DNA of 64,000 nt from Bradyrhizobium yuanmingense (GTDB taxonomy: Bacteria > Pseudomonadota > Alphaproteobacteria > Rhizobiales > Xanthobacteraceae): assembly GCF_900094575.1 (NCBI RefSeq), contig NZ_FMAE01000002.1, positions 682,001-746,000 on the forward strand, given 5' to 3'. Every line of letters starts with the position of its first letter. Positions within the stretch are counted from its first letter, which is position 1. Shown piece by piece: positions 51,159 to 59,618 of this stretch. Under the pieces are notes generated by a model that did no database searches, was not told the DNA's origin, and worked only from the letters and a program-made list of their open reading frames with translations. The translations under genes and the position numbers were made by a program.

Positions 51159-52967
51159 CTACGCCGTCGTAGCTTCAGCCATAAACTTGCGCCAGCCGCC
51201 ATAGGCGGTGATGTCGCGAGCTTCGCCCAGCACTTCCGGCTCGACCAAAAATCCCTTCACGCTGCGGCCGTCGGCGAGCCTGATCGTGCCGATCGCCATG
51301 GGCGCGGGAATCGCGTTGACGAACTTGCCGAAGGCGGAGGACGACAGCGACCAGATCTCCAGCTCGATCGCAGCGCCTTTGCTGGCCTCAACGCGCAGCA
51401 TGCCCGGCTTCGGCGGCGTCGTCTTGAGCGCATAGAGCTTGTAGTCGGGCGCGGTCTTCGTCGCCTCGATCAGCTTTCCGTTCAGCGCCGTCAGCTCGCC
51501 GTTCAGCGCCATGCCAGTGAGATGCGCGCCGACCACCGCAATCGGGATTTCATCGCCATTGCTTGCGGGCAGTGGCGCGAGCGGGGCCTGTGCCACACCT
51601 TTCGCGCCGACCGTCAGTTTGGTATCGGCATGGAACACCCGGCCGATGCTCGCGAGCAGCGCGTCGCGCCCTGCGGGCGCCAGCAGCGTGATGCCGAACG
51701 GGATGCCGTCGCTGCGCATCGCAGCCGGCACGGCGAGGCCGCAGAGGTCGAGCAGGTTGACGAAATTGGTGTAGGTGCCGAGCCGGCTGTTGAGCTCGAT
51801 CGGATTGGCCAGCACCTGCGCGGTCGTATAGGCCGTCGGCGCCGTCGGCAGCACCAGCGCGTCGATGTTGGCGAACGTGCGCTCGGCGATCTTGCGCAGG
51901 CCCTGCAGGCGATAGAGCGCCGAGAAGGTTTCCGCCGCGGTCAGCCGCGCGCCGGCCGCGGTGATCTCCCGCGTGACGGGGTGGATCGTGTCTGGCGCGG
52001 ACGCCAGCAGGTTCTTGATCACGAGGTAACGCTCGGCGACCCAGGGGCCCTCATAGAGCAGCCGCGCCGTCTCGTAGAACGGCTCGAGGTCGAACTCGAC
52101 CAGCTTTGCCCCGAGCGCGGTCCATCGCTTCAGCGCATCATTGTAGGCGGCTTCCGCTTTCTTGTCGCCGAAGAAGATCAGCTGGCCGTTGCGCGGCACA
52201 CCCAAGCGCAGGTTTGCCGGCATCGGCGTGATCGCGCCGAACGGCCGGTCGCGCGAGAATGGATCGGCCTGGTCGGGGCCGGCCATCACCGACAGCGCGA
52301 GTGCGGCATCGTCCACGGTCAGTGCGAACACCGAGATGCAGTCGAGCGTGCGGCAGGCCGGCACCAGGCCTGCGGTCGAGATCATGCCGAGGCTCGGCTT
52401 CAGCCCGACGATGTTATTGAGCATCGCCGGCACGCGGCCCGAGCCGGCGGTATCCGTGCCGAGCGACAACGGCACGAGCCCGGCGCCGACCGCAGTGGCC
52501 GAGCCCGAGCTCGAGCCGCCGGGAATGAGATCCTCGCGGATCGAATTCCGGGGAATGCCGTAGGGCGAGCGGACGCCGACGAGGCCGGTCGCGAACTGGT
52601 CGAGATTGGTCTTGCCGATGATGATCGCCCCCGCTGCGCGCAGGCGCTCGACGGCGGTCGAGTCGTGCGTGGGCGTGTAGGAGAAAGCCGGGCAGGCCGC
52701 GGTGGTAGGGAAGCCCAGCGCGTCGATATTGTCCTTCACCGCGACCGGCACGCCGTAAAGCGGCAGGCTGGCAGCATCCGCCCGGGCCGCGAGCTTCTCT
52801 GCTTCCGCGATCGCGTCCTTCTCGTCGCGCAGGCTGATGAACACGGCAGGATCGTCGTGATCGCGGATGCGCTGATAGGTCCGCGCGACCGTCTGCGCCG
52901 GCGTCAGCGTCCCCGCGCGGTGCGCGGCCACAATCGCGGCGATCGTTTCAGGCTGCTCGGCCCCCAT
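51159..52967 (-). CDS. atzF: Allophanate hydrolase (AtzF/DUR2 type)
   Basis: 602 residues. The N-terminal amidase domain has the triad Lys78 (PVAVKDNID), cis-Ser152 (IPGGSSSGSATAV) and Ser176 (GTDTAGSGRVP); the C-terminal domain (about 460-602) is the AtzF C-terminal type, with GAHLTGMALNGELTALNGKL and GMLRVEASKGAAIELEIWSL. It converts allophanate (urea-1-carboxylate) to two ammonia and CO2, the last step of biuret and cyanuric acid use. Convergent with the ABC-atzGEH operon, with its own sigma-54-type promoter upstream. Confidence 0.93.
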   Translation of the reverse strand: MGAEQPETIAAIVAAHRAGTLTPAQTVARTYQRIRDHDDPAVFISLRDEKDAIAEAEKLAARADAASLPLYGVPVAVKDNIDALGFPTTAACPAFSYTPTHDSTAVERLRAAGAIIIGKTNLDQFATGLVGVRSPYGIPRNSIREDLIPGGSSSGSATAVGAGLVPLSLGTDTAGSGRVPAMLNNIVGLKPSLGMISTAGLVPACRTLDCISVFALTVDDAALALSVMAGPDQADPFSRDRPFGAITPMPANLRLGVPRNGQLIFFGDKKAEAAYNDALKRWTALGAKLVEFDLEPFYETARLLYEGPWVAERYLVIKNLLASAPDTIHPVTREITAAGARLTAAETFSALYRLQGLRKIAERTFANIDALVLPTAPTAYTTAQVLANPIELNSRLGTYTNFVNLLDLCGLAVPAAMRSDGIPFGITLLAPAGRDALLASIGRVFHADTKLTVGAKGVAQAPLAPLPASNGDEIPIAVVGAHLTGMALNGELTALNGKLIEATKTAPDYKLYALKTTPPKPGMLRVEASKGAAIELEIWSLSSSAFGKFVNAIPAPMAIGTIRLADGRSVKGFLVEPEVLGEARDITAYGGWRKFMAEATTA

Positions 52968-53007
52968 GGCGGCAAAACTCCGGCAATTCGTCCTCGCCCG
53001 GAGTGAA

Positions 53008-53022
53008 GCAAGCGATGTGCCA
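53008..53022 (-). promoter_or_regulatory. Sigma-54 (RpoN) promoter of the allophanate hydrolase gene
   Basis: Reading leftwards: TGGCAC (53022-53017), ATCGC, TTGC (53011-53008), with the GG/GC spacing of 12 required for -24/-12 promoters. It lies 41 bp upstream of the atzF ATG at 52967. It matches the promoter of the divergently placed transporter-atzGEH operon element for element. Confidence 0.8.
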
Positions 53023-53152
53023 TTGTGTGCAGAATCCGGGCAGGATGATCGTGCCGGATCCTATCGTGCGATCAGTGGCTTGGGGGACATTTCGGCCGGC
53101 GCCCGGCCGGTCGCCTCAGTGACCTATCTGCCCAAATCATAGGCAGTCGGGA

Positions 53153-53659
53153 TCAGGTGAAGCCGGAGAGGATCCGGAGCAGCTGTGCCCGGTTCTCCTT
53201 GCCGATCTTCGCCTCGACGTGCCGCTCGTGCTCGGCTGCGAGCCGCTTGAATTTCGTCAGCGCCGTCTCGCCCTGCGCGGTGAGGTGCAGCGCATGCGAA
53301 CGCCGGTCCTGCTTCGACTTGATCCGCTTCACCAGCTTGCGCTGTTCGAGGCTGTCGAGCAGGTGCACCAGCCGGGCACGCTCGATGCCGAGGCGTTTTG
53401 CCACCGCCATCTGCGACAGGCCCGGATTGGCGCCGATCACGGTCAGCACCGAATATTGCGTCGGCCTGATGTCGACCTCGCCGAGCGTCTTGATGAAGTC
53501 CTGAAAGATCCAGATCTGGAAGCGCCGTACCGCATAGCCGGCGTGGCCGACCAGTGCGTCGAGGCCGATGTCGTCGGCACCATCGCGTGGTGCTGCGCCG
53601 TTGCCGGCGCGCTTGCGCGGGGCGTGGCGGCCGTCGGCCCGGGATGCTGTGGCTGTCAC
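53153..53659 (-). CDS. MarR family regulator (CouR/FerR-like position)
   Basis: 168 residues from a GTG at 53659 with AGGAG 8 bases upstream. Winged-helix core: DIRPTQYSVLTVIGANPGLS, MAVAKRLGIERARLVHLLDS, KLVKRIKSKQDRRSHALHL. It is divergent from a feruloyl-CoA-synthetase-like ligase, as CouR and FerR are from hydroxycinnamate genes; those regulators release DNA when they bind the CoA thioester. A matching palindrome lies in the gap between the two genes. Confidence 0.9.
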   Translation of the reverse strand: MTATASRADGRHAPRKRAGNGAAPRDGADDIGLDALVGHAGYAVRRFQIWIFQDFIKTLGEVDIRPTQYSVLTVIGANPGLSQMAVAKRLGIERARLVHLLDSLEQRKLVKRIKSKQDRRSHALHLTAQGETALTKFKRLAAEHERHVEAKIGKENRAQLLRILSGFT

Positions 53660-53709
53660 GTCGTGTCTCCTGTCGCGCAACCCTAGCGCCCTTGGACCCG
53701 GAGCGAAAG

Positions 53710-53730
53710 ATTGTTGTTGACGACAACAAT
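53710..53730. promoter_or_regulatory. Candidate MarR operator between MarR and ligase genes
   Basis: Perfect arms ATTGTTGT (53710-53717) and ACAACAAT (53723-53730) around TGACG, a 21-bp dyad of the size bound by MarR dimers, placed to control both divergent promoters. Confidence 0.6.
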
Positions 53731-53811
53731 TGGCGTGCCCAACATTATAGGCCAAAGCAGCCCGGAACGAGGCCGCGGCCGATCCTGTAACCGGGATGGA
53801 GGAGGAAACAC

Positions 53812-55659
53812 ATGACAGTCGCCTCACATGGTGACGTTGCAGGCCTGTTCGCAACGCCAAGGACCGTCGCAGAGCATCGGCCCGACGGCAGCATCGTTCT
53901 GCGCTCGCCCGAGCCTCTCGGCGAGACTGCGCGCTGCACCGGCGATTGGCTGGAGCAATGGGCGCAGCAAAGGCCGGATGCGATCTTCCTGGCCGAGCGC
54001 GGCAACGTCGAAATGCCCTGGACCACCGTCACCTATGCGCAGGCGCTGCGGAAGGTGCGCGCCGCCGCGTCCTGGATCCTGGCGCAAGGGCTCAGCGCGG
54101 ACCGCCCCGTCGCGATCCTCTCGGACAACAGCATCGATCATGCGCTGCTCGCGCTCGCCGCCCAGCATGTCGGCGTGCCCTCGGCGGCGATCTCGCCGGC
54201 CTATTCGCTGATGTCGAAAGATTTCGACAAGCTCAAGAGCATGATTGCGCTGCTCGATCCGGGCGCGATCTACGTCTCTGCGCTCCAGCCGTTCGCGCCA
54301 GCGCTGGCCGCCATCAAGCCGTTGCACAGCGCACACATCATCAGCGGCAATGCCGATGACGTCGACGCGCTCGCGTTCCACGCCATTGCGGCAACGCCCG
54401 AGACGCCTGACGTCGCAAGAGCCTTCGCCGCGGTGACGCCTGATACGATCGCAAAATTCCTGTTCACCTCGGGTTCGACCGGCACGCCGAAAGCCGTCAT
54501 CAACACCCAGCGCATGCTGACGTCGAGCCAGCAAGCCAAGGCGCAGACCTGGACCTTCCTCGAACGGAGCCGCGATCTCGTCATTCTCGATTGGCTGCCC
54601 TGGAGCCACACCTTCGGCGCCAACCACAATTTCAACCTCGTGCTGCGCAACGGCGGCGCGCTCTACATCGATGGCGGCAAGCCCGCGCCCGGTCTGTTCG
54701 CGACCTCGCTCGCCAACCTCAGAAGCGTGATGCCGACGGTCTATTTCAACGTGCCGCGCGGCTTCGACATGCTGATCGCGGCACTGCGCAGCGACGAGGA
54801 ATTGCGCCGCCGCTTCTTCGGCGAGGTGAAATTCGCCTTCTATGCCGGGGCCGCGCTGCCGCAGAATCTGTGGGATGCTCTCGAAGAGCTCTCACTCGAG
54901 ACGGTCGGCCGCAAGCTGCCGATGGTCTCGGCCTGGGGCTCGACGGAAACCTCACCGCTCGCCACCGACTGTCATTTTCTCGCCGAGCGCTCCGGCAACA
55001 TCGGCGTGCCCATTCCCGGCACCGAGCTGAAGCTCGTCACCTCCGGCGACAAGCTGGAGGTGCGGGTGCGTGGCCCCAACGTCACGCCCGGCTATTGGAA
55101 GGCACCCGAGCTGACCAGGCAAGCGTTCGACGAGGAGGGCTTTTACTTGATCGGCGACGCGGTGAAGCTTGCCGATAGCGCGCGCCCCGAGCGCGGCCTG
55201 TTCTTCGACGGTCGCGTTGCCGAAGACTTCAAGCTCAATTCCGGCACCTGGGTCAGCGTCGGCGGCTTGCGCGTTGCCGGCATCGCCGCGCTGGCGCCGC
55301 TGGCTCAGGACATCGTCGTCGCCGGTCACGGCGGTGACGAGGTGCGTTTCCTGGTGTTCCCGAATATTGCGGCTTGCCGCGCCCATGCCGGTCTGCCCGA
55401 AACGGCGGCGGCCAGCGACGTGCTGGCGCACGACAAGGTCCGCAGCGCCATCGCGCAGGGTTTGGCGAAGCTGAAACAGCAGAGCGCCAACTCCTCCGGT
55501 CACGCCACCCGCGCGCTGCTGCTCGCCGAGCCACCGTCGGTCGACGGCGGCGAGATCACCGACAAGGGCTACATCAACCAGCGCGCCGTGCTGACGCGCC
55601 GCGCCGATGCGGTAGCGCGGCTGAACGATGATGCGTCGGGTGAGTGGATCGGATTGTAA
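53812..55659 (+). CDS. Feruloyl-CoA-synthetase-like acyl-CoA ligase
   Basis: 615-residue AMP-forming enzyme: FLFTSGSTGTPKAVINTQ (P-loop, residues 219-228), SAWGSTETSPLATDC, and YLIGDAVKLAD with the conserved Asp; the C-terminus follows the Fcs pattern (VDGGEITDKGYINQRAVL) and not the standard acyl-CoA-synthetase tail. Expected reaction: hydroxycinnamate or benzoate-type acid + ATP + CoA to the CoA thioester. GGAGGAGG precedes the ATG. The exact aromatic acid cannot be told. Confidence 0.9.
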   Translation: MTVASHGDVAGLFATPRTVAEHRPDGSIVLRSPEPLGETARCTGDWLEQWAQQRPDAIFLAERGNVEMPWTTVTYAQALRKVRAAASWILAQGLSADRPVAILSDNSIDHALLALAAQHVGVPSAAISPAYSLMSKDFDKLKSMIALLDPGAIYVSALQPFAPALAAIKPLHSAHIISGNADDVDALAFHAIAATPETPDVARAFAAVTPDTIAKFLFTSGSTGTPKAVINTQRMLTSSQQAKAQTWTFLERSRDLVILDWLPWSHTFGANHNFNLVLRNGGALYIDGGKPAPGLFATSLANLRSVMPTVYFNVPRGFDMLIAALRSDEELRRRFFGEVKFAFYAGAALPQNLWDALEELSLETVGRKLPMVSAWGSTETSPLATDCHFLAERSGNIGVPIPGTELKLVTSGDKLEVRVRGPNVTPGYWKAPELTRQAFDEEGFYLIGDAVKLADSARPERGLFFDGRVAEDFKLNSGTWVSVGGLRVAGIAALAPLAQDIVVAGHGGDEVRFLVFPNIAACRAHAGLPETAAASDVLAHDKVRSAIAQGLAKLKQQSANSSGHATRALLLAEPPSVDGGEITDKGYINQRAVLTRRADAVARLNDDASGEWIGL

Positions 55660-55688
55660 AGGCCGAGTTAGCGACGCCACATTCCGCT

Positions 55689-55791
55689 GTCATTCCGGGG
55701 CGCGCCTCTTGGCGCGAGCCCAGAATCCATTTCACCGTAGGGGTGGTGCACGATGGATTCCGGGTTCGCGCTACGCGCGCCCCGGAATGAC
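55689..55791. repeat. Palindromic repeat, GTCATTCCGGGGCGCG family
   Basis: Begins GTCATTCCGGGGCGCG and ends CGCGCCCCGGAATGAC, with inner arms around ATCCAT/ATGGAT. Same family as 6114-6221 and 25956-26060. It lies just after the ligase gene in the 345-bp gap 55660-56004. Confidence 0.85.
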
Positions 55792-55841
55792 GAGTGGGAT
55801 ACGCCAACAACCCTGTCGCAATATCCTGCCGATTCTTTTGT

Positions 55842-55855
55842 TGCCTAAGCAACTA
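55842..55855. promoter_or_regulatory. MarR-type palindrome with no gene behind it
   Basis: GTTGC-CTAA-GCAAC, a form commonly bound by MarR proteins. About 70 bp downstream is GGAGGAAGCA followed by ATG (55924), a textbook gene start, but the frame that opens there is only the antisense of the MarR gene at 56005-56511 and resembles no protein. It looks like a leftover promoter and start region. Confidence 0.4.
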
Positions 55856-56004
55856 ATCTGTGCGAACCGTTCCAGACAGAGATGACGGCGGGCGAACCGC
55901 CGCGTTCTTTTCTGGAGGAAGCAATGCGCGGCAGAAGGGGTGCCGTCGGCAAATGCCGGCGCATGATCGGGAGTGACGGGAGCTTGCGCGCCGCGCGCGA
56001 CCCG

Positions 56005-56511
56005 TCAGGTGTCGACGCTGCCGGTGACTGCGCCGAGATTTTCGTGCAGCCGGCGCAAGAGATCGATCAGCACCTCGCGTTCGTCCTTGCTGAGGCAGGA
56101 CAACAGCCGTCGCTCGCGTTCGAACGCAGCGACGATCACCTTGTCATGGGTGGCGCGGCCCCTTGCCGTCAACGAGATCGAGTGGGTGCGGCCGTCGTTC
56201 GGGTCGGTGCGGATCGACACCAGCCCGCGCTTTTCGAGGCCGGCAAGCGTCCGGCTCACCGGCCCCTTGTCGAAGCCGATGACGTGGCAGATGCGCGAGG
56301 CCGGGATGCCGGGTTCGATCGCCAACAGCGACATGATCCGCCATTCGGTGACGTTGACACCGAACTCGCGCTGATAGAACGCGGTCGCGCTGTTCGAGAG
56401 CTTGTTGGCGATGAAGGTGATGAACGCCGGGACGTAACGGTCGAGATCGAGCGTCGGCCCTGCATCATGGGGCGCGGGCTTGTGGCGGGCTTTGGTCGAG
56501 GACGGCGGCAT
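56005..56511 (-). CDS. MarR family regulator divergent from the P450 gene
   Basis: 168 residues: LDRYVPAFITFIANKLSNSA, VTEWRIMSLLAIEPGIPASR, ICHVIGFDKGPVSRTLAGLE and LVSIRTDPNDGRTHSISLTA, the MarR helix-turn-helix and wing. Divergent from a CYP199-type P450 with an 83-bp gap, so it is the likely local repressor of the P450-ferredoxin genes. Confidence 0.9.
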   Translation of the reverse strand: MPPSSTKARHKPAPHDAGPTLDLDRYVPAFITFIANKLSNSATAFYQREFGVNVTEWRIMSLLAIEPGIPASRICHVIGFDKGPVSRTLAGLEKRGLVSIRTDPNDGRTHSISLTARGRATHDKVIVAAFERERRLLSCLSKDEREVLIDLLRRLHENLGAVTGSVDT

Positions 56512-56594
56512 ATCGGGTTTCTGACTCGCGGCGGGCCCAAAGACCTAAGGGCATGCGTCGTCCTTTCACAAGATCAAAATGAGGGAGGTCTTCC

Positions 56595-57803
56595 ATGACC
56601 GCATCCGGTGCTGCGGGATCGGGTGTCCCGCATCTCGACGTCGACCCCTTCGACATGAGCTTTTTTGCCGACCCCTATCCGGCGCATGAGCTGCTGCGGG
56701 AAGCCGGCCCGGTGGTCTATCTCGACAAGTGGAACGTCTATGGCGTGGCGCGCTATGCCGAGGTCCACGCTGTGCTGAACGATCCCGCAACCTTCTGCTC
56801 CAGCCGCGGCGTCGGCCTTTCCGACTTCAAGAAGGAGGCGCCGTGGCGACCGCCGAGCCTGATCCTCGAGGCCGATCCGCCGGCGCACACCCGCACCCGC
56901 GCCGTCCTGTCAAAAGTGTTGTCGCCGACCGTGATGAAGCAGGTCCGTGACCGCTTTGCCGAGGCGGCCGAGGCGCGTGTCGATGCCCTGCTGCAGATGC
57001 GCAGCTTCGATGCGATCGCGGATCTCGCCGAGGCCTATCCTCTGTCGATCTTTCCAGATGCGCTGGGTCTGAAACCGGAAGGGCGCGAGCATCTGATTCC
57101 CTACGCAAGCGTGGTATTCAACGCGTTCGGCCCACCCAACCAGTTGCGCCAGCAGGCGATCGAACGATCGGCGCCGCATCAGGCCTATGTCGCCGAGCAG
57201 TGCCAGCGCGAGAATCTGGCGCCCGGCGGCTTCGGCGCCTGCATCCATGCACAGGTCGACGAGGGCGCCATCACGGCCACCGAAGCGCCGCTGCTGGTGC
57301 GTTCGCTGCTGTCGGCCGGACTCGACACGACAGTCAACGGCATCGGCGCTGCGGTGTATTGCCTCGCGCGCTTTCCTGATCAATGGCAGCGGCTGCGCGA
57401 CGACCTCACGCTCGCACGCGGTGCTTTCGAGGAGGCCGTGCGCTTCGAGAGCCCCGTGCAGACCTTCTTCCGCACCACCACCCGTGAGGTCGAGCTCTCC
57501 GGTGCGCGAATCGGTGAGGGCGAGAAGGTGCTGATGTTCCTTGCCGCCGCCAACCGCGATCCGCGGCGCTGGGATGCCCCCGACAGGTACGACATCACCC
57601 GCCGCACCTCCGGCCATGTCGGCTTCGGCTCCGGCATCCACATGTGCGTCGGCCAGCTCGTCGCCCGCCTCGAAGGCGAGGTGATGCTGACGGCGCTGGC
57701 GCGCCGCATCGGGAGAATCGAGATCACGGGCGAGCCGAAGCGCCGTTTCAACAACACGCTGCGCGGGCTCGACAGCCTGCCTGTGACGATCACCCCGGCC
57801 TGA
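56595..57803 (+). CDS. Cytochrome P450, CYP199A-like (4-methoxybenzoate demethylase family)
   Basis: 402 residues. Heme-binding loop GFGSGIHMCVG with Cys351; I-helix AGLDTTVNGIG with Thr245/246; ExxR at 280-283. Stretches such as CSSRGVGLSDFKKEAPWRPP and FESPVQTFFRTTTREVEL closely resemble, from memory, the CYP199A enzymes of Rhodopseudomonas palustris, which O-demethylate para-substituted benzoates. GGGAGG precedes the ATG. Electrons would come from the [2Fe-2S] ferredoxin encoded 11 bp downstream. Confidence 0.92.
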   Translation: MTASGAAGSGVPHLDVDPFDMSFFADPYPAHELLREAGPVVYLDKWNVYGVARYAEVHAVLNDPATFCSSRGVGLSDFKKEAPWRPPSLILEADPPAHTRTRAVLSKVLSPTVMKQVRDRFAEAAEARVDALLQMRSFDAIADLAEAYPLSIFPDALGLKPEGREHLIPYASVVFNAFGPPNQLRQQAIERSAPHQAYVAEQCQRENLAPGGFGACIHAQVDEGAITATEAPLLVRSLLSAGLDTTVNGIGAAVYCLARFPDQWQRLRDDLTLARGAFEEAVRFESPVQTFFRTTTREVELSGARIGEGEKVLMFLAAANRDPRRWDAPDRYDITRRTSGHVGFGSGIHMCVGQLVARLEGEVMLTALARRIGRIEITGEPKRRFNNTLRGLDSLPVTITPA

Positions 57804-57814
57804 CGAGGAGCTTG

Positions 57815-58138
57815 ATGCCTGCCATTACCTTCATCCATCCCGACGGCAAGTCCGATCGCGTCGAGACCGCAGGCGGCGAGAGCGTCATGCAGGCCGCGAC
57901 CCGTCACGGCCTCGACGGCATTCTGGCCGAATGCGGCGGCAACGCGATGTGCGCGACCTGCCATGTCTATGTCGACGAGAGCTGGCTCGCGCGCCTGCCA
58001 GCGATGGCCGACGACGAGGATGCGCTGCTCGATGGCACCGCCGCTGAGCGGCGACCGACGAGCCGACTGTCCTGTCAGATCACGATCACGCCCGATCTCG
58101 ATGGGCTCGTCCTGAAGTTGCCAGAGCGGCAGGTCTGA
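57815..58138 (+). CDS. [2Fe-2S] ferredoxin, palustrisredoxin/adrenodoxin type
   Basis: 107 residues; cluster ligands Cys40, Cys46, Cys49 and Cys87 in LAECGGNAMCATCHVYV and RLSCQI, the spacing of adrenodoxin-type ferredoxins. It directly follows the P450 gene and matches the Pux (palustrisredoxin) that serves CYP199A in R. palustris. A dedicated ferredoxin reductase gene is not present in the window. Confidence 0.93.
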   Translation: MPAITFIHPDGKSDRVETAGGESVMQAATRHGLDGILAECGGNAMCATCHVYVDESWLARLPAMADDEDALLDGTAAERRPTSRLSCQITITPDLDGLVLKLPERQV

Positions 58139-58183
58139 TCTGCCAAGCCGTCGGATCTTCGCAAAATATCAAACAGGGAGGGA

Positions 58184-59398
58184 ATGATGAAACATCTGAA
58201 GTGGACGCTCGCGCTGGCTGCGAGCTTGGTGACCGGCGCGGCCAATGCCGAAATATCGGACAACGTCGTGCGCATCGGCGTGCTCAACGACATCTCCGGC
58301 ATCTTCCAGGACACCAATGGCATGGGCTCGGTCGAGGCCGCGCGGATGGCGGCGGAGGATTTCAACGGCGGCGGCAAGGGCATCAAGGTCGAAATCGTCT
58401 ATGCCGATCACCAGAACAAAGCCGATGTCGGCAACGCCATCGCGCGCAAATGGCTCGACGTCGAAGGCGTCGACGCGATCGTCGACGTGCCGAACTCGGC
58501 CGTCGGTCTCTCCATCAACGCGCTTCTGCGCGACAGCCGCATGACCTTCCTGGCGTCCTCGACGGCGAGCTCGGATCTGACCGGCAAAGCGTGCTCGCCC
58601 AACACCATCCAATGGGTCAACGATGCCTGGGCGACCGGCAACACCACCGCAGCCGCCATGGTGTCGCGCGGCGGCAAGGATTGGTATTTCCTCACGGTCG
58701 ATTACGCGCTCGGCAAGGGCATCGAGGCGGAGGCGCAGAAATACATCGAGGGTCACGGCGGCAAGGTGATCGGCTCGTCGAAGCATCCGCTCGGCACCTC
58801 CGATTTCGCGTCCTTCCTGCTGCAGGCGCAAAGCTCGAAGGCGCAGGTCATCGGGCTCGCCAATGCAGGCGGCGACACCATCAACGCGGTGAAACAGGCC
58901 GCCGAATTCGGCATCCAGCAGAGTGGGCAGAAGCTCGTCGCCTTCCTGCTCTTCATCAACGACGTTCACGGCATGGGCATCAAGGTCGCGCAGGGCCTCC
59001 AGCTCATGGAAGCCTTCTACTGGGACATGAACGATGATACCCGCGCGTTCGCCAAGCGTTTTGCTGCACGGCCCGGCATGAACGGCAAGATGCCGAGCGG
59101 CAATCAGGCCGGAGTCTATGCTTCCACGCTCGCTTATCTCAACGCCGTCGCCGCCACCGGCAGCGACAATGCCAAGCAGGTCGTGCCCGAGATGAAGAAG
59201 TTCAAGGGCAAGGACAAGCTGTTCGGCGACACCGCGATCCGTCAGGACGGTCGCGTCGTGCATCCGATGTACCTGTTTGAGGTGAAGAAGCCGGAGGAGT
59301 CGAAATATCCGTACGACTATTACAAGCTGGTCGCGACGATTCCCGCAGACCAGGCGTTCCGCCCGCTCGCGGAAGGCGGGTGCGAGCTGGTGAAGTAG
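58184..59398 (+). CDS. ABC transporter binding protein, branched-chain/aromatic type
   Basis: 404 residues: signal peptide (TLALAASLVTGAANA), then the type I periplasmic-binding fold with VRIGVLNDISGIFQDTNGMG, FNGGGKGIKVEIVYADHQNK, DVPNSAVGLSIN and the C-terminal PYDYYKLVATIPADQAF. In Bradyrhizobium and Rhodopseudomonas, Liv-type binding proteins near aromatic genes bind aromatic acids. It follows the P450-ferredoxin pair in the same direction, so an aromatic cargo is likely. No permease genes are adjacent. Confidence 0.88.
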   Translation: MMKHLKWTLALAASLVTGAANAEISDNVVRIGVLNDISGIFQDTNGMGSVEAARMAAEDFNGGGKGIKVEIVYADHQNKADVGNAIARKWLDVEGVDAIVDVPNSAVGLSINALLRDSRMTFLASSTASSDLTGKACSPNTIQWVNDAWATGNTTAAAMVSRGGKDWYFLTVDYALGKGIEAEAQKYIEGHGGKVIGSSKHPLGTSDFASFLLQAQSSKAQVIGLANAGGDTINAVKQAAEFGIQQSGQKLVAFLLFINDVHGMGIKVAQGLQLMEAFYWDMNDDTRAFAKRFAARPGMNGKMPSGNQAGVYASTLAYLNAVAATGSDNAKQVVPEMKKFKGKDKLFGDTAIRQDGRVVHPMYLFEVKKPEESKYPYDYYKLVATIPADQAFRPLAEGGCELVK

Positions 59399-59420
59399 CG
59401 GCCGCGAGCGCGGCGCAATT

Positions 59421-59610
59421 GCACCCTCTCCCCTTGTGGGAGAGGGTGGCTTCGCGAAGCGAAGCCGGGTGAGGGGTCTCTCTCCTCACGAACAATCGCG
59501 AGAGTTGAGAGAACCCCTCATCCGGCGCCGTAGCCGAAGCTCTGCTTCGGCGTTCTTAAGAACGGCGGCCGAAGGCCGCCTATGCCACCTTCTCCCACAA
59601 GGGGAGAAGG
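59421..59610. repeat. Palindromic repeat, CCCTCTCCCCTTGTGGGAGA family
   Basis: Left arm GCACCCTCTCCCCTTGTGGG and right arm CCCACAAGGGGAGAAGG, with an ACCCCTCATCCGGCGC box between. Closely related to 62391-62536 and more distantly to 29353-29500. It lies between convergent genes. Confidence 0.85.
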
Positions 59611-59618
59611 GAGTAAGA

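Noticed and set aside
51522-53006. A 494-codon frame opposite the allophanate hydrolase gene
   Set aside because: Antisense of a clear amidase-signature enzyme; Arg/Gln-rich, no start signal.
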